DNA of 36,002 nucleotides from Corynebacterium lipophiloflavum DSM 44291 (GCF_000159635.1 NZ_GG667192.1:13133-49134); one strand, 5' to 3'; positions 7,092 through 18,404 are shown, counted from the stretch's first letter. The notes: generated from the sequence alone by a model not told the origin. Made by a program: numbers and translations.

Positions 7092-9257
7092 GTGTCTACC
7101 CCCACCCTCGGCAAGAACGTCGCAGAGCCCGTTTCCCAGGCTGAACAGCTCGACTACCACGCGCTCAACGCGCTGCTCAACCTCTACGACGAGAACGGTG
7201 AAATCCAGTTCGAGAAGGACCGCGAGGCCGCGAACCAGTACTTCATCCAGCACGTCAACCAGAACACCGTCTTCTTCCACGACCTGGAGGAGAAGATCGA
7301 CTACCTGGTGAAGAACAACTACTACGAGCCGGAGGTTATCGACGCCTACGACTGGCAGTTCGTCAAGGACACCTTCAAGCGCGCCTACTCCTACAAGTTC
7401 CGCTTCCAGTCCTTCCTGGGCGCCTACAAGTACTACACCTCCTACACGCTGAAAACCTTCGACGGGCGCCGCTACCTCGAGCGCTTCGAGGACCGCGTCT
7501 CCATGACCGCCCTGTTCCTCGCCAGCGGCAACGAGGAGACCGCCTCCGCGCTTGTCGACGAAATCATGACCGGCCGCTTCCAGCCCGCCACCCCGACCTT
7601 CCTCAACGCCGGCAAGGCGCAGCGCGGTGAGCTCGTCTCCTGCTTCCTCCTGCGCATCGAGGACAACATGGAATCCATCGGCCGCGCGATTAACTCCTCG
7701 CTGCAGCTGTCTAAGCGCGGCGGCGGCGTGGCCCTGCTCCTGTCCAACATCCGCGAGGCCGGGGCGCCGATCAAGCACATTGAAAACCAGTCTTCCGGCG
7801 TCATCCCGGTGATGAAGCTGCTCGAGGACTCCTTCTCCTACGCCAACCAGCTCGGCGCGCGCCAGGGCGCCGGCGCGGTGTACCTCAATGCGCACCACCC
7901 CGACATCTTGCGTTTTTTGGACACGAAGCGCGAAAACGCGGATGAGAAGATCCGCATCAAGACCCTCTCGCTCGGTGTCGTCATCCCGGATGTCACCTTC
8001 GAGCTGGCCAAGCGCAACGACGACATGTACCTGTTCTCCCCCTACGACGTCGAGCGCGTCTACGGGCTGCCCTTCGCCGACATCTCGGTCACGGAAAAGT
8101 ACGAGGAGATGGTCGAGGACCCGCGGATCCGCAAGACCAAGATCAACGCGCGGCACTTCTTCCAGACGATCGCGGAGATCCAGTTCGAGTCCGGCTACCC
8201 GTACATCATGTTCGAGGACACCGCTAACCGGGCGAACCCGGTGAAGACGGGCCGCATCAACATGTCCAACCTCTGCTCCGAGATCCTGCAGGTGAACTCG
8301 CCGTCCGTGCTGAACGAGGACTTGAGCTACGCCGAGGTCGGCCACGACATCTCATGCAACCTCGGTTCGCTCAACATCGCCAAGACGATGGATTCCGACA
8401 ACTTCTCCCGCACGGTCGAAACCGCTATCCGCGGGTTGACCGCCGTGGCGGACAAGACCTCGATCGAGTCCGTCCCGCCCGTGCGCGACGGCAACAACGC
8501 CTCGCACGCCATTGGCCTGGGCCAGATGAACCTCCACGGCTACCTCGGCCGCGAGCACATTGAGTACGGCTCCGAGGAGGGCCTCGACTTCACCAACGCC
8601 TACTTCGCCGCCGTGATGTACGAGGCGATCAAGGCTTCCCACGCCATCGCCGTGGAAAAGGGGGAGCGTTTCGCCGACTTCGACAAGTCCGAGTACGCCA
8701 CCGGCGAGTTCTTCGACCGCTACGACCCGGCCGATTTCCAGCCGAAGACGGACAAGGTCAAGGAGCTCTTCGCCCGCTCCAGCGTCGCGGTGCCCACCGC
8801 GCAGCAGTGGGCGCAGCTAAAAGCTGACGTCGCGCGCGACGGCATCTACAACCGCTACCTGCAGGCGGTGCCGCCGACCGGGTCGATCTCGTACATCAAC
8901 AACTCCACCTCGTCGATCCACCCGATCGCCTCGAAGATCGAGATCCGCAAGGAAGGCAAGATCGGTCGCGTCTACTACCCGGCGCCGCACATGGACAACG
9001 AGAATCTGTCCTACTTCAAGGACGCCTACGAGATCGGCTACGAGAAGATCATCGACACCTACGCCGTGGCCACGAAGTACGTTGACCAGGGCCTGTCGCT
9101 GACGCTGTTCTTCAAGGACACCATCACCACCCGCGACATCAACCGCGCCCAGATTTACGCCTGGCGCAAGGGCATTAAGTCGCTCTACTACATCCGCCTG
9201 CGCCAGATGGCGCTCGAGGGCACCGAGGTTGAGGGCTGCGTCTCCTGCATGCTTTAA
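7092..9257 (+). CDS. nrdE: Class Ib ribonucleoside-diphosphate reductase, alpha subunit
   Basis: A 721-aa large subunit that reduces ribonucleoside diphosphates to deoxyribonucleotides with NrdF, using NrdH as electron donor. Seen directly: the first active-site cysteine in ELVSCFLLR, the NLCSEI motif with the thiyl cysteine and catalytic Asn/Glu, [20 protein letters not shown], and the C-terminal redox pair CVSC in the last residues. There is no N-terminal ATP-cone, as expected for class Ib. The start is GTG at 7092, with an aggag Shine-Dalgarno about 9 nt upstream. Third gene of the nrdHIE operon; convergent with gntR1. Confidence 0.97.
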   Translation: MSTPTLGKNVAEPVSQAEQLDYHALNALLNLYDENGEIQFEKDREAANQYFIQHVNQNTVFFHDLEEKIDYLVKNNYYEPEVIDAYDWQFVKDTFKRAYSYKFRFQSFLGAYKYYTSYTLKTFDGRRYLERFEDRVSMTALFLASGNEETASALVDEIMTGRFQPATPTFLNAGKAQRGELVSCFLLRIEDNMESIGRAINSSLQLSKRGGGVALLLSNIREAGAPIKHIENQSSGVIPVMKLLEDSFSYANQLGARQGAGAVYLNAHHPDILRFLDTKRENADEKIRIKTLSLGVVIPDVTFELAKRNDDMYLFSPYDVERVYGLPFADISVTEKYEEMVEDPRIRKTKINARHFFQTIAEIQFESGYPYIMFEDTANRANPVKTGRINMSNLCSEILQVNSPSVLNEDLSYAEVGHDISCNLGSLNIAKTMDSDNFSRTVETAIRGLTAVADKTSIESVPPVRDGNNASHAIGLGQMNLHGYLGREHIEYGSEEGLDFTNAYFAAVMYEAIKASHAIAVEKGERFADFDKSEYATGEFFDRYDPADFQPKTDKVKELFARSSVAVPTAQQWAQLKADVARDGIYNRYLQAVPPTGSISYINNSTSSIHPIASKIEIRKEGKIGRVYYPAPHMDNENLSYFKDAYEIGYEKIIDTYAVATKYVDQGLSLTLFFKDTITTRDINRAQIYAWRKGIKSLYYIRLRQMALEGTEVEGCVSCML

Positions 9258-9274
9258 GCGCGTGCTTGTCGACG

Positions 9275-9316
9275 CCCCCTGCAACCGCCGCCTTTTCTAG
9301 CAGCTGTGGCAGGGGG
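9275..9316 (+). terminator. Weak stem between nrdE and gntR1
   Basis: ccccctgc (9275-9282) pairs with gcaggggg (9309-9316) over 8 bp with a 26-nt loop. The right arm lies in the end of gntR1 and there is no T-tract, so this may be chance rather than a terminator. Confidence 0.2.
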
Positions 9317-10016
9317 TGATGTCCGCCATGACCACCTTCGCGGCGCGCTCGGCACCGTCTGCGTCACCGGCGGCGATGGCCTCGGCGAGCGCCAAGTGTG
9401 CGTCGACGGCGTCCGGCCCGGGGATAGACTCCTTCGCGCCGTAGAGGGTGCGGCCCTCCAGTGCGTGGAGGATAGACGGGGCCAGGGCGAGGAACATGTC
9501 GTTGCGCGAGGCCTTGAGAATTAGGGTGTGGAACTTTAAGTCCGCGGCGAGGAACTCCTCGCTGTTGCCCTCCTTGGCGAGCTCGACCATGGACTCCGCC
9601 AATTCGATGAGCTCGGCGGCCTCAGCCTTCTCGGCGTGGCGCGACGCGATGACCGCGGCAACGGGCTCGACCGAAAAACGCAGTTCGCTCAGTTCCTTCA
9701 GCTGGCGCTGCGCGTCCGCCTTCCAGCGCCATCCGATGATGGCCTGATCAAAGACATCCCACTGGCTGGCGGGCAGCACCTTAATGCCGACGCGGCGCGA
9801 GGACAGAACAAGCCCGAGCTGTTCAAGCGCCCGCATCACCTCGCGCGCGACTGTGCGCGAAATCTTAAAACGCGTGGACAGATCGTTCAGCGTAAACGTG
9901 TTGCCTGCGGGGATGACGCCGGAGACGATTTCGGTCCCGAGGGTGTCAAGGATGTTGTTCAGAAGCGGTTCGGCGGGGGTGGTGGGGGTTTCGGGCGCGA
10001 GATTCATAGATTCCAA
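9297..10016 (-). CDS. gntR1: GntR-family (FadR/FCD) transcriptional regulator, GntR1-like
   Basis: A 239-aa DNA-binding regulator: winged helix-turn-helix at about residues 40-80 (FTLNDLSTRFKISRTVAREVMRALEQLGLV region) followed by an all-helical FCD ligand domain with the metal-type DxxFH and DAH positions. In C. glutamicum GntR1 lies at the same place between nrdE and nrdF and controls gluconate and central carbon genes, responding to gluconate; orthology is inferred from position and domain type. The ferritin gene that accompanies it there is absent here. The last residues, P-C-H-S-C, give an unusual cysteine-rich tail. Divergent from nrdF; the ATG at 10016 (or a second Met at codon 4) is likely. 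Confidence 0.82.
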   Translation of the reverse strand: MESMNLAPETPTTPAEPLLNNILDTLGTEIVSGVIPAGNTFTLNDLSTRFKISRTVAREVMRALEQLGLVLSSRRVGIKVLPASQWDVFDQAIIGWRWKADAQRQLKELSELRFSVEPVAAVIASRHAEKAEAAELIELAESMVELAKEGNSEEFLAADLKFHTLILKASRNDMFLALAPSILHALEGRTLYGAKESIPGPDAVDAHLALAEAIAAGDADGAERAAKVVMADITPCHSC

Positions 10017-10045
10017 CCTAGGGGAAGTGGACAGGTCAACCGTAG

Positions 10046-11164
<1,119 letters not shown>

Positions 11165-11181
11165 TCCTGACTACTTCGCTG

Positions 11182-11213
11182 AAGGGGCCACGCGGTGACG
11201 CTGGCCCCTTTCG
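11182..11213 (+). terminator. Rho-independent terminator after nrdF
   Basis: A 9-bp perfect stem (aaggggcca at 11182-11190, tggcccctt at 11202-11210) is followed by a short T-containing tail. Confidence 0.8.
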
Positions 11214-11382
11214 TCTGCCCGTCGTCTGCGCGCGGACTACCTCGGATGGGGTAGGCAGAAAACCCCGCCGGGAGCAGGGGCAAGGGCGGAAGTGGTCACG
11301 TGGGCGTCGAAAAGCCAGCCCATATGGGGGCATCCGACTTCGCTGAAGCTGTGAGGGCTGGCAAAACGATGCACCAGTGGCT

Positions 11383-11388
11383 TATGAT
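11383..11388 (+). promoter_or_regulatory. Probable -10 element of ctaD
   Basis: TATGAT would start transcription near 11395, giving a leader of about 85 nt that ends in a strong AGGAGGA Shine-Dalgarno 5-6 nt before the ATG at 11481. The inverted repeat at 11314-11362 lies just upstream and could be an operator. Confidence 0.5.
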
Positions 11389-11480
11389 TACCGGGTATCA
11401 GTTGTGGCATCAGCGCCAACTGCCGGCCCGGAGAACGCGGGCGGAGACAGTGCGCGGGTGCCGTCAGTCAGGAGGATCGC

Positions 11481-13271
11481 ATGACCGCAGTGGCGCCAAG
11501 GGTGGACACCTACGTCCCGCCCGCTCGGCCTGAACCCACGGGCAACGCCCGCAAGGGCTCGAAGTTCTACAAGTTGCTGACCACCACCGACCACAAAGAA
11601 CTCGGCATTCTCTACATCATCATGTCGTTCGTGTGGTTCTTTGTCGGTGGCCTGATGGCGCTGCTGATCCGTGCTGAGCTCTTCAGCCCGGGCCTGCAGT
11701 TTTTATCCAACGAGCAGTTCAACCAGCTGTTCACCCTCCACGGCACGGTGATGCTGCTGGCCTTCGGCACACCCATCGTGTGGGGCTTCGCCAACTATGT
11801 TCTGCCGCTGCAGATCGGCGCCCCGGACGTGTCCTTCCCCCGCCTGAACGCGTTCGGTTTCTGGATCACCCAGGTCGGCGTTCTGGCCATGCTCGCCGGC
11901 TTCCTCACCCCAGGCGGCGCGGCCGACTTCGGCTGGACCATGTACATGCCGCTTGCCGACGCCACCCACACGCCGTCCGTGTCCGCGAACCTGTGGATCA
12001 TCGGCGTCGGCGCCACCGGTATCGGCACCGTCGCCTCGGCTGTGAACATGCTCACCACCGTGCTGACCCTGCGCGCGCCGGGCATGACCATGTTCCGCAT
12101 GCCGGTGTTCACCTGGACCATCTTCGTGACCTCGATCATCGCCCTGATGGTCTTCCCGCTGCTGCTCGCCGCCGCAATGGGCGTGCTGTACGACCGCCTC
12201 CTCGGCGGCCACATCTACGACACTGCCAACGGCGGCGCCATCCTGTGGCAGCACCTCTTCTGGTTCTTCGGCCACCCCGAGGTGTACGTCCTCGCACTTC
12301 CGTTCTTCGGCGTCATCTCCGAGATCATTCCGGTCTTCTCCCGGAAGCCGATCTTCGGCTACATCGGCCTGGTGTTCGCGACCCTGGCGATCGGCGGCCT
12401 GTCCATGGCCGTGTGGGCGCACCACATGTTCGCCACCGGTGCGATCTTGCTGCCGTTCTTCTCCTTCATGACGTTCCTCATCTCCGTGCCCACGGGCGTG
12501 AAGTTCTTCAACTGGCTGGGCACCATGTGGAACGGCCACATCACCTTTGAAACCCCGATGCTGTGGGCAACGGGCTTCCTGTTTACCTTCCTTTTCGGTG
12601 GTCTGACCGGCGTCATGCTCGCCGCCCCGCCGCTGGACTTCCACCTGCACGACTCCTACTTCGTGGTTGCGCACTTCCACTACACCCTGTTCGGCACGGT
12701 TGTGTTCGCCTCCACAGCGGGTGTGTACTACTGGTTCCCGAAGATGACTGGGCGCATGCTCGACGAACGCCTGGGCAAGATCCACTTCTGGTTCACCGTC
12801 GTCGGCTTCAACATGACCTTCCTGGTTCAGCACTGGCTAGGCAACATGGGCATGCCGCGCCGCTACGCCGACTACCTGGACACCGACGGCTTCACCCTGC
12901 TCAACCAGGTGTCCACGGTCGGTGCGTTCATCCTGGGAATCGGCATGCTGCCGTTCATCTGGAACGTGTTCAAGTCCTGGCGCTACGGTGAGGTCGTCAC
13001 CGTCGACGATCCGTGGGGTTACGGAAACTCGCTTGAGTGGGCGACCTCCTGCCCGCCGCCGCGCCACAACTTCACCGCGCTGCCGCGCATCCGCTCCGAG
13101 CGCCCCGCTTTCGAGCTGCACTACCCGCACATGGTTGGCCGCCTGCGCCGCGAGGCCCACACCGGCCACAGCGATGACACCCCCGCTACCTACAAGGGTG
13201 CTAACCACGAGTTCGACCAGGCTGGAAACAAGGGTGAGGCTGAAGAAGCAGTCGGCGCACTGAAGAAGTAG
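11481..13271 (+). CDS. ctaD: Cytochrome aa3 oxidase subunit I
   Basis: A 596-aa, twelve-helix haem-copper oxidase subunit that reduces O2 to water and pumps protons in the plasma membrane as part of the cytochrome bc1-aa3 supercomplex. Haem and copper ligands are visible: His in [12 protein letters not shown], the CuB/Tyr motif [11 protein letters not shown], the CuB pair in WAHHMF, and the two haem histidines in [11 protein letters not shown]. The C-terminus extends about 60 residues past the last helix and is hydrophilic, as in other corynebacteria. A strong AGGAGGA ribosome site precedes the ATG. Monocistronic between two terminators; the other subunits (ctaC, ctaE) are not in the window. 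Confidence 0.97.
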   Translation: MTAVAPRVDTYVPPARPEPTGNARKGSKFYKLLTTTDHKELGILYIIMSFVWFFVGGLMALLIRAELFSPGLQFLSNEQFNQLFTLHGTVMLLAFGTPIVWGFANYVLPLQIGAPDVSFPRLNAFGFWITQVGVLAMLAGFLTPGGAADFGWTMYMPLADATHTPSVSANLWIIGVGATGIGTVASAVNMLTTVLTLRAPGMTMFRMPVFTWTIFVTSIIALMVFPLLLAAAMGVLYDRLLGGHIYDTANGGAILWQHLFWFFGHPEVYVLALPFFGVISEIIPVFSRKPIFGYIGLVFATLAIGGLSMAVWAHHMFATGAILLPFFSFMTFLISVPTGVKFFNWLGTMWNGHITFETPMLWATGFLFTFLFGGLTGVMLAAPPLDFHLHDSYFVVAHFHYTLFGTVVFASTAGVYYWFPKMTGRMLDERLGKIHFWFTVVGFNMTFLVQHWLGNMGMPRRYADYLDTDGFTLLNQVSTVGAFILGIGMLPFIWNVFKSWRYGEVVTVDDPWGYGNSLEWATSCPPPRHNFTALPRIRSERPAFELHYPHMVGRLRREAHTGHSDDTPATYKGANHEFDQAGNKGEAEEAVGALKK

Positions 13272-13302
13272 TGGCGCCCGCCTCCCCGACTGACACCTCA
13301 GC

Positions 13303-13335
13303 AAAGACCCCCGCACCTCGGCGGGGGTCTTTCGC
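13303..13335 (+). terminator. Strong Rho-independent terminator after ctaD
   Basis: A perfect 12-bp stem (aaagacccccgc at 13303-13314, gcgggggtcttt at 13321-13332) closes a 6-nt loop and ends in T residues. Confidence 0.93.
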
Positions 13336-13358
13336 GTCCGCCCACCACTACGGCGGGG

Positions 13359-13364
13359 TAGCAT
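13359..13364 (+). promoter_or_regulatory. Candidate -10 element of serB
   Basis: TAGCAT would start transcription near 13371, about 40 nt before the ATG at 13410, leaving room for the AAGGA ribosome site at 13397-13402. Confidence 0.45.
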
Positions 13365-13409
13365 AAGCGGTGTCAACGATTGGTCGATACCTTCACAAGG
13401 ACTACACGC

Positions 13410-14663
13410 ATGCCCGCTTTCGAGGTTGAGCTCCAGCAGGGGCTCAAACACGCCGTCATCACCACCTCCGGCCCGGACCGTCCCGGTGTATCCGCCGCGT
13501 TCTTCACGGTGCTAGCCGACCATGGCGTGCAGCTCCTCGACGTCTCCCAGGTGGATTTCCGCGGCCAGCTGATGCTGTCCGCCTTCGTCGGGATGGACCC
13601 GCTGAGGCTGACCGACCTGGAGCGCGAGCTGCGCGCAGGGCTGTGGGAGTTCGGCCAACGAGTCACCATCGAGACGGGTGGGGAAGTCCGGGCGGTCTCG
13701 CGGCCACGTTCAACCCATGTCATCGTCATGCTCGGCAACCCGGTGCAGGCCCAGCAGGTCTCGCGCCTCGGGGCAACGCTGGCGGGCTTCGGCGCGAACA
13801 TTGACCGCATCAACGGCATTTCCAACTACCCGGTGACCGGCCTGGAGTTCCGCGTCACGCTTCCCGATTACAGCCCTGGGGGCGGGCGGAAGGTGCGCGA
13901 GGCTCTCGCGGAGCTATCCAACGAACTTGGCGTCGACTTGGCCATGGAGAACGCCGGACTGCACCGGCGGGCGAAGCGCCTGGTGTGCTTCGACTGCGAC
14001 TCCACACTGATCACCGGTGAGGTCATCGAAATGCTGGCGGCACACGCCGGAAAGGAAGCCGAGGTCGCCGAGGTGACGGAGCGTGCCATGCGCGGCGAAC
14101 TCGACTTCGAGGAATCCCTGCGCGAAAGGGTGGCGACCTTGGCGGGCCTAGACGCCCGCGTGATCGACGAGGTCGCCGCCGACATTGAGCTGACCCCGGG
14201 GGCGCGCACGACGATTCGCACGCTCAACTCCATGGGATACCGCACGGCTGTGGTCTCCGGCGGTTTCATCCAGGTCCTCGAAGGCCTCGCCGAGGAGCTC
14301 GATCTGGATTACGTGCGGGCCAACACGCTCGAGATCGTCGACGGGAAGTTGACCGGCCGCGTGATCGGTGACATCGTCGACAGGCAGGCCAAAGCACGGC
14401 TTCTCGCCGGGTTCGCGAAGGACTCGGGGCTGCAGATGTCGCAAACGGTGGCCGTCGGCGACGGCGCCAACGATATCGACATGCTCGGCGTGGCGGGCTT
14501 GGGCATCGCGTTCAACGCCAAGCCCGCTCTGCGGGAGGTTGCGGACGCCAGCGTGAACCACCCGTTCCTGGATGAGGTGCTCTACATCCTCGGCATTCCG
14601 CGCGAGGAGATCGACTACGCCAACGAAGCCGCGGGGATCGTCGGGCGCGTCGCACTCGACTAG
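13410..14663 (+). CDS. serB: Phosphoserine phosphatase SerB with ACT domains
   Basis: A 417-aa HAD-superfamily phosphatase performing the last step of serine synthesis, O-phospho-L-serine to L-serine. The first ~165 residues hold two ACT regulatory domains (the first with TTSGPDRPGVSAAF), as in mycobacterial SerB2, suggesting allosteric control by amino acids. The HAD motifs follow: Asp195 and Asp197 in CFDCDST (nucleophile and acid), SGGFIQ, and VGDGANDIDML. The ATG at 13410 is preferred over the TTG 30 nt upstream because of the AAGGA just before it. It converges on the DinG gene, and the two stop codons overlap in the palindrome CTAG. Confidence 0.93.
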   Translation: MPAFEVELQQGLKHAVITTSGPDRPGVSAAFFTVLADHGVQLLDVSQVDFRGQLMLSAFVGMDPLRLTDLERELRAGLWEFGQRVTIETGGEVRAVSRPRSTHVIVMLGNPVQAQQVSRLGATLAGFGANIDRINGISNYPVTGLEFRVTLPDYSPGGGRKVREALAELSNELGVDLAMENAGLHRRAKRLVCFDCDSTLITGEVIEMLAAHAGKEAEVAEVTERAMRGELDFEESLRERVATLAGLDARVIDEVAADIELTPGARTTIRTLNSMGYRTAVVSGGFIQVLEGLAEELDLDYVRANTLEIVDGKLTGRVIGDIVDRQAKARLLAGFAKDSGLQMSQTVAVGDGANDIDMLGVAGLGIAFNAKPALREVADASVNHPFLDEVLYILGIPREEIDYANEAAGIVGRVALD

Positions 14664-16639
14664 GCCGGGCGGTTTCGCGATGGCGCCGCGACGAGGCGTC
14701 GTAAAGCGGCGCGAACCGTTTCGGGGTCGGTGGTCTCCCAAAACGCCGGTAAACTCTTGCGCAGAAACGACCCGTAGCGCTTCGTGGTCAGCCGGTTATC
14801 CAGCACCGCGACGACACCCCTGTCATCCACAGAGCGCAGCAGCCGCCCCGCGCCCTGGGCCATGAGCAGCGCGGCGTGCGTGGCCGAGACCTCCATAAAC
14901 CCGGAGCGGCCCGCGGCATCGGCGGCCTTCGCGCGCGCCTGCAGCAGCGGATCATCGGGGCGGGGAAAGGGAATGCGGTCGATGATGACGAGGGAGAGCG
15001 ACGAGCCGGGCACGTCCACGCCCTGCCACAACGACAGCGTGCCGAAAAGACACGAGTTCTCGCTGGCGGAAAACGCGCTGACCAGCGCACCAGTCGAAGT
15101 TTCGCCCTGGAGCAAAATGTCGAAGGGCAACCGCGCGCGCATCGAGTCGGCGGCCTGCTCGGCGGCCCGGCGCGAGGAGAACAATCCCAGTGTGCGGCCA
15201 CCGGCCGCGGTGATCAGCTCGGCCATTTCATCAAGCGTCTCTGCGGCGAGACCGTCACGCCCGGGCGCCGGAAGGTGCGCTGCCGTGTAGAGAATTCCGG
15301 ATAAACGCGGGTTGAAAGGCGTGCCGGCATCCATCCCATCCCACGTCCCGTCGGGCAGGCCCCACGCGGCGGCGACCGCGTTGAAGTTGCCGCCAATGGT
15401 CAACGTCGCCGAGGTGAGCACCACGGTGTGTTCACCGAAGAGCCGCTCGCGCAACAGGGACGCCACCGACAACGGGGCGACGGACACGGAATCACCGAAG
15501 CGCTCCGAGCGGGTCAACCACACCACGTCGGTGTGCTTCGCCGGGTCATCCTCGTCGAACACGCCGAGGATGCGCACTATGGCGTCGTGCAGGTCGCCGA
15601 GGTGGTTTTTCAGGTTTTCGCGCTCGGCGAAACTCTCCGGTTGGTTCTCCGCCTCGCCCTCGGGGCCTTTCGCAATGGACTCGCGGGTGCGCCACAGGGC
15701 GTCGCGCACCGCGACGAACCCGCCGCGTGCCGCCTCCGAGATGTTTTCCCAACGGCCGGGTGCTTCCGCGTTCATCGCGGCGGCGAAATCATCGACCACC
15801 GTCTCCAGCTCACCCTTCTTCGCCCCCAGCTTGTCCGCGCGTCTCGACGCCATAGTCAACGCCTTAGCTGAAATCTCGTTGGTGGCCACAGAGGTAATAC
15901 GCCCGTCGAGTTCATGGGCCTCGTCGATGATGACCACGTCGTGTTCCGGCAGTACATCGGTATCAGACAGCGCGTCGATGGCGAGCAGCGCGTGGTTGGT
16001 GACCACGAGGTCGACGTTGCGGGTGCGCTCGCGGGCCAGTTCGGCGAAGCAGTCCTCGCCGTGCGGGCAGCGCGCCGCGCCCAAACACTCGGAGGAGGTG
16101 ACGGAGACCTGCCGCCACGCAAGGTCGGGTACGTCGGGTTGGAGATCGTCGCGGTCACCCGTTTCCGTCTCCTGGGCCCACTCGTTTACCCGTTTGACGT
16201 GGCGGCCCAGCCACGAGATGTCGTCTTCCTCGATCAGCGCGTCCGGGACGTCGCCCGGCAGCGACAGCTTGTGCCGGCACACGTAGTTGTTGCGGCCCTT
16301 TTGGATCGCGAAGGTGGGGCGGCGCTCCAGCAGCGGCTCGAGGGCGTCGGCAAGCCGCGGCAAGTCGCGCTCGACCAACTGGCGCTGCAGCGCAATCGTC
16401 GCCGTGGATACTACAACGGTGCCACCGGTCGCGTGGGCGTGGCGGATCGCCGGGACGAGATAGGCCAGTGACTTTCCAGTGCCCGTGCCGGCCTGCACGG
16501 CGAGGTGGCGCTCCGCTTCAAGCGCCCGGGTCACGGCCTTGGCCATGGCGACCTGTCCAGGGCGCTCCGCCCCGCCGAGGGCGTCGACGGCGGCGGCGAG
16601 AAGGTCTGTGGTCGCTTGGGCTAGAGGCTGGTCACTCAC
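14660..16639 (-). CDS. dinG: DinG-family ATP-dependent DNA helicase
   Basis: A 659-aa superfamily-2 XPD/DinG-type helicase, presumed 5'-3'. The Walker A AGTGTGKS lies near residue 55, the DEAH box in VVIIDEAHELDGR, and the C-terminal motif VI in AQGAGRLLRS. Between motifs I and II are four cysteines (one in NNYVCRHK, three in SECLGAARCPHGEDCF) placed as in the iron-sulphur cluster of this family. Likely roles are unwinding R-loops, D-loops and G-quadruplexes; there is no fused exonuclease domain. It starts with GTG at 16639, with a -10 hexamer 8 nt upstream. The symbol reflects family membership rather than proven function. Confidence 0.88.
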   Translation of the reverse strand: MSDQPLAQATTDLLAAAVDALGGAERPGQVAMAKAVTRALEAERHLAVQAGTGTGKSLAYLVPAIRHAHATGGTVVVSTATIALQRQLVERDLPRLADALEPLLERRPTFAIQKGRNNYVCRHKLSLPGDVPDALIEEDDISWLGRHVKRVNEWAQETETGDRDDLQPDVPDLAWRQVSVTSSECLGAARCPHGEDCFAELARERTRNVDLVVTNHALLAIDALSDTDVLPEHDVVIIDEAHELDGRITSVATNEISAKALTMASRRADKLGAKKGELETVVDDFAAAMNAEAPGRWENISEAARGGFVAVRDALWRTRESIAKGPEGEAENQPESFAERENLKNHLGDLHDAIVRILGVFDEDDPAKHTDVVWLTRSERFGDSVSVAPLSVASLLRERLFGEHTVVLTSATLTIGGNFNAVAAAWGLPDGTWDGMDAGTPFNPRLSGILYTAAHLPAPGRDGLAAETLDEMAELITAAGGRTLGLFSSRRAAEQAADSMRARLPFDILLQGETSTGALVSAFSASENSCLFGTLSLWQGVDVPGSSLSLVIIDRIPFPRPDDPLLQARAKAADAAGRSGFMEVSATHAALLMAQGAGRLLRSVDDRGVVAVLDNRLTTKRYGSFLRKSLPAFWETTDPETVRAALRRLVAAPSRNRPA

Positions 16640-16647
16640 GGGAATCC

Positions 16648-16653
16648 AGTCTA
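16648..16653 (-). promoter_or_regulatory. -10 element of the DinG-family gene, leaderless arrangement
   Basis: TAGACT on the minus strand ends 8 nt before the GTG at 16639. Confidence 0.55.
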
Positions 16654-16673
16654 GGGCCGGGGGCGGGCAAGAA

Positions 16674-18011
16674 CTATTCCGCGGGTTCCGGGAATCCGAT
16701 GAAGTGGGTCGGAATGGCGGGTTCGTCGCGCGACAGCGCCAGGCCCTCCCAGGGAAGGGTCGTGCGGGCGGCTGCGAGATAATCGCGGGCCTGCTCCAGG
16801 TCGCTCTGGTGTTCCACGATCTGACCGTCGCGGATCAGCGGGATGACCATCTCACGGTAGGTCAGCGCCTTCTTCCGGGTGATCTCCGTGTCGGCGGGGT
16901 GGATGAGCTCGGCGACGGCGACACCGGAAGCGCGGTAGGCGCGAAGCGCCGACTTCGTGCCACCGTAGGTGACCTTGCCGCGGGAGCGCTTCGCCACCGG
17001 GTGGCCCTCGACCTCGACCAGCTTGTAGACCATCCCGGCTGTCGGAGCGCCCGAGCCGGTGACCACGGAGGTGCCGACGCCGAAACCGTCAACCGGGTCG
17101 CTGCGCAGACCGGCTATGACAAACTCGTCGAGGTCGGACGAGACGATGATCTTGGTGTCGACGGCGCCGGCGTTGTCCAGCTGCTTGCGCACCTGGCGGG
17201 AGACGATGCCGAGGTCACCGGAGTCGATGCGCACCGCCCCCAGCTTCGTCCCCGCAACCTCGAGGGCGTTTTCCACGCCCTTCGTGATGTCGAAGGTGTC
17301 CACCAGCAGCGTGGTTTCCGGGCCCAGGCTCTCGACCTGGGCGGCAAACGCGGCCTTTTCGTCGGGAACACCGTTTTCATCAACGTGCAGCAGCATCCAG
17401 GAGTGCGCGGCAGTGCCCGCTTTCGGGATGCCGTAGCGCATCGCGGCCTCCAAGTTCGAGGTGGACGAAAACCCTGCGATGTAGGCGGCGCGGGCGGCGG
17501 AGACGGCGGCGCGTTCGTTCGTGCGGCGCGATCCCATCTCGATGAGTGGGCGGCCGTCGGCGGCGGTGACCATGCGCGAGGCGGCGGACGCCACGGCCGA
17601 ATCCGAATTGAGGATCGACAGGATCACCGTTTCCAAAATCACGCACTCCGCGAACGTCCCGCGCACCGTCAACAGCGGCGAGTAAGGGAAATAGATCTCT
17701 CCCTCGCGGTAGCCGTCAACCTGACCCGAAAAGCGGTAGTTGCGCAGGTATTCCCTCGCCTCCTCGGAGAGGAAGTCGGCCGAGGCTAGCTGCTCCGGGG
17801 TGAACCGGAATTGGCAGATCGCATCCAGCACCCTGGCGATGCCGGCGAGGACGCCGTAGCGACGGCCGTCGGAAAGCTTGCGAGCAAACACCTCGAACGT
17901 GCACTCGCGGTGCGCGGTGTCGTCCTGGAACGCGGCATCGAGCATGGTCAATTCGTACATGTCGGTGAGAAACGCCGTCGATTCGTGCGACTGAGCCTGA
18001 ACGTTGGTCAT
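16674..18011 (-). CDS. pncB: Nicotinate phosphoribosyltransferase
   Basis: A 445-aa enzyme that joins nicotinate to PRPP, with ATP hydrolysis, to form nicotinate mononucleotide in the Preiss-Handler NAD salvage route. Landmarks are TDMYELTML at the N-terminus, the GSRRTNE loop, the conserved His in GTAAHSWM that is phosphorylated during catalysis, RIDSGDL and the phosphate loop VGTSVVTG. Length is normal. The ATG has a -10 hexamer 8 nt upstream. It is divergent from clpS, matching the mycobacterial order pncB1-clpS. Its product feeds NadE after adenylation by NadD. Confidence 0.94.
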   Translation of the reverse strand: MTNVQAQSHESTAFLTDMYELTMLDAAFQDDTAHRECTFEVFARKLSDGRRYGVLAGIARVLDAICQFRFTPEQLASADFLSEEAREYLRNYRFSGQVDGYREGEIYFPYSPLLTVRGTFAECVILETVILSILNSDSAVASAASRMVTAADGRPLIEMGSRRTNERAAVSAARAAYIAGFSSTSNLEAAMRYGIPKAGTAAHSWMLLHVDENGVPDEKAAFAAQVESLGPETTLLVDTFDITKGVENALEVAGTKLGAVRIDSGDLGIVSRQVRKQLDNAGAVDTKIIVSSDLDEFVIAGLRSDPVDGFGVGTSVVTGSGAPTAGMVYKLVEVEGHPVAKRSRGKVTYGGTKSALRAYRASGVAVAELIHPADTEITRKKALTYREMVIPLIRDGQIVEHQSDLEQARDYLAAARTTLPWEGLALSRDEPAIPTHFIGFPEPAE

Positions 18012-18019
18012 GCGTCAAC

Positions 18020-18025
18020 AGCGTA
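18020..18025 (-). promoter_or_regulatory. -10 element of pncB, leaderless arrangement
   Basis: TACGCT on the minus strand ends 8 nt before the ATG at 18011. Confidence 0.55.
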
Positions 18026-18058
18026 CTCGCCGGCTGCGCGTGCGCGACCGGTTGCGGG

Positions 18059-18064
18059 TAAAGT
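18059..18064 (+). promoter_or_regulatory. -10 element of clpS
   Basis: TAAAGT ends 7 nt before the ATG at 18072. It faces away from the pncB -10 at 18020-18025; the two share a 33-bp core. Confidence 0.5.
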
Positions 18065-18071
18065 CGTGCGC

Positions 18072-18404
18072 ATGATGTGTTCAGGTTCGTCTCAGTTGCA
18101 CGCAATGGGTTCCCCCATGGCGACTCCCGAGCTCGACGAGCAACTCGAGGTCGACGTGGTAGTCAGCGAGAACCTGCCGTGGATGTGCATCGTGTGGGAC
18201 GACCCCGTCAACCTCATGAGCTACGTCAGCTACGTGTTCCAAACCGTGTTGGGCTACGACCGTAAGCGCGCCAACGAGCTGATGATGCAGGTCCACACGG
18301 AAGGCAAAGCTGTCGTCTCCTCGGGTGAAAAAGACAAAGTCGAAGGCGATGTTAAGAAGCTGCACACGGCCGGGCTGTGGGCCACCATGCAGCAGGCGGG
18401 GTAA
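18072..18404 (+). CDS. clpS: ATP-dependent Clp protease adaptor ClpS
   Basis: A 110-aa N-recognin that delivers substrates with destabilising N-terminal residues to ClpC/ClpP. The core is clear: [19 protein letters not shown], where the Asn-Leu-Met region forms the N-degron pocket, then [14 protein letters not shown] and the C-terminal [11 protein letters not shown]. Three in-frame starts are possible: 18072 (supported by the -10 hexamer 7 nt upstream), 18105 and 18117 (closer to the usual ~100-aa length). None has a Shine-Dalgarno, so the leaderless start is listed, with moderate certainty. First gene of a pair with the DUF2017 gene. Confidence 0.92.
   Translation: MMCSGSSQLHAMGSPMATPELDEQLEVDVVVSENLPWMCIVWDDPVNLMSYVSYVFQTVLGYDRKRANELMMQVHTEGKAVVSSGEKDKVEGDVKKLHTAGLWATMQQAG

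Larger units (their letters stand above)
11165..11480. other. 316-bp intergenic region between nrdF and ctaD
   Basis: Besides the nrdF terminator it contains a long-range inverted repeat (gccagccc at 11314-11321, gggctggc at 11355-11362) and a 12-nt direct repeat acttcgctgaag at 11173-11184 and 11337-11348. A -10-like TATGAT at 11383-11388 and a strong Shine-Dalgarno before ctaD complete the region. An open frame at 11300-11533 overlaps ctaD out of frame and was not accepted. Confidence 0.6.

Noticed and set aside
6948..8345. 465-codon open frame antisense to nrdE
   Set aside because: Composition is the Val/Leu/Asp/Glu-rich shadow of a high-GC gene, and nrdE is certain on the other strand.
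11300..11533. 77-codon frame upstream of ctaD
   Set aside because: It overlaps the ctaD start in another frame and runs through the promoter and ribosome site.
11703..12833. 376-codon open frame antisense to ctaD
   Set aside because: It is Gly/His/Glu-rich shadow sequence opposite a certain gene.
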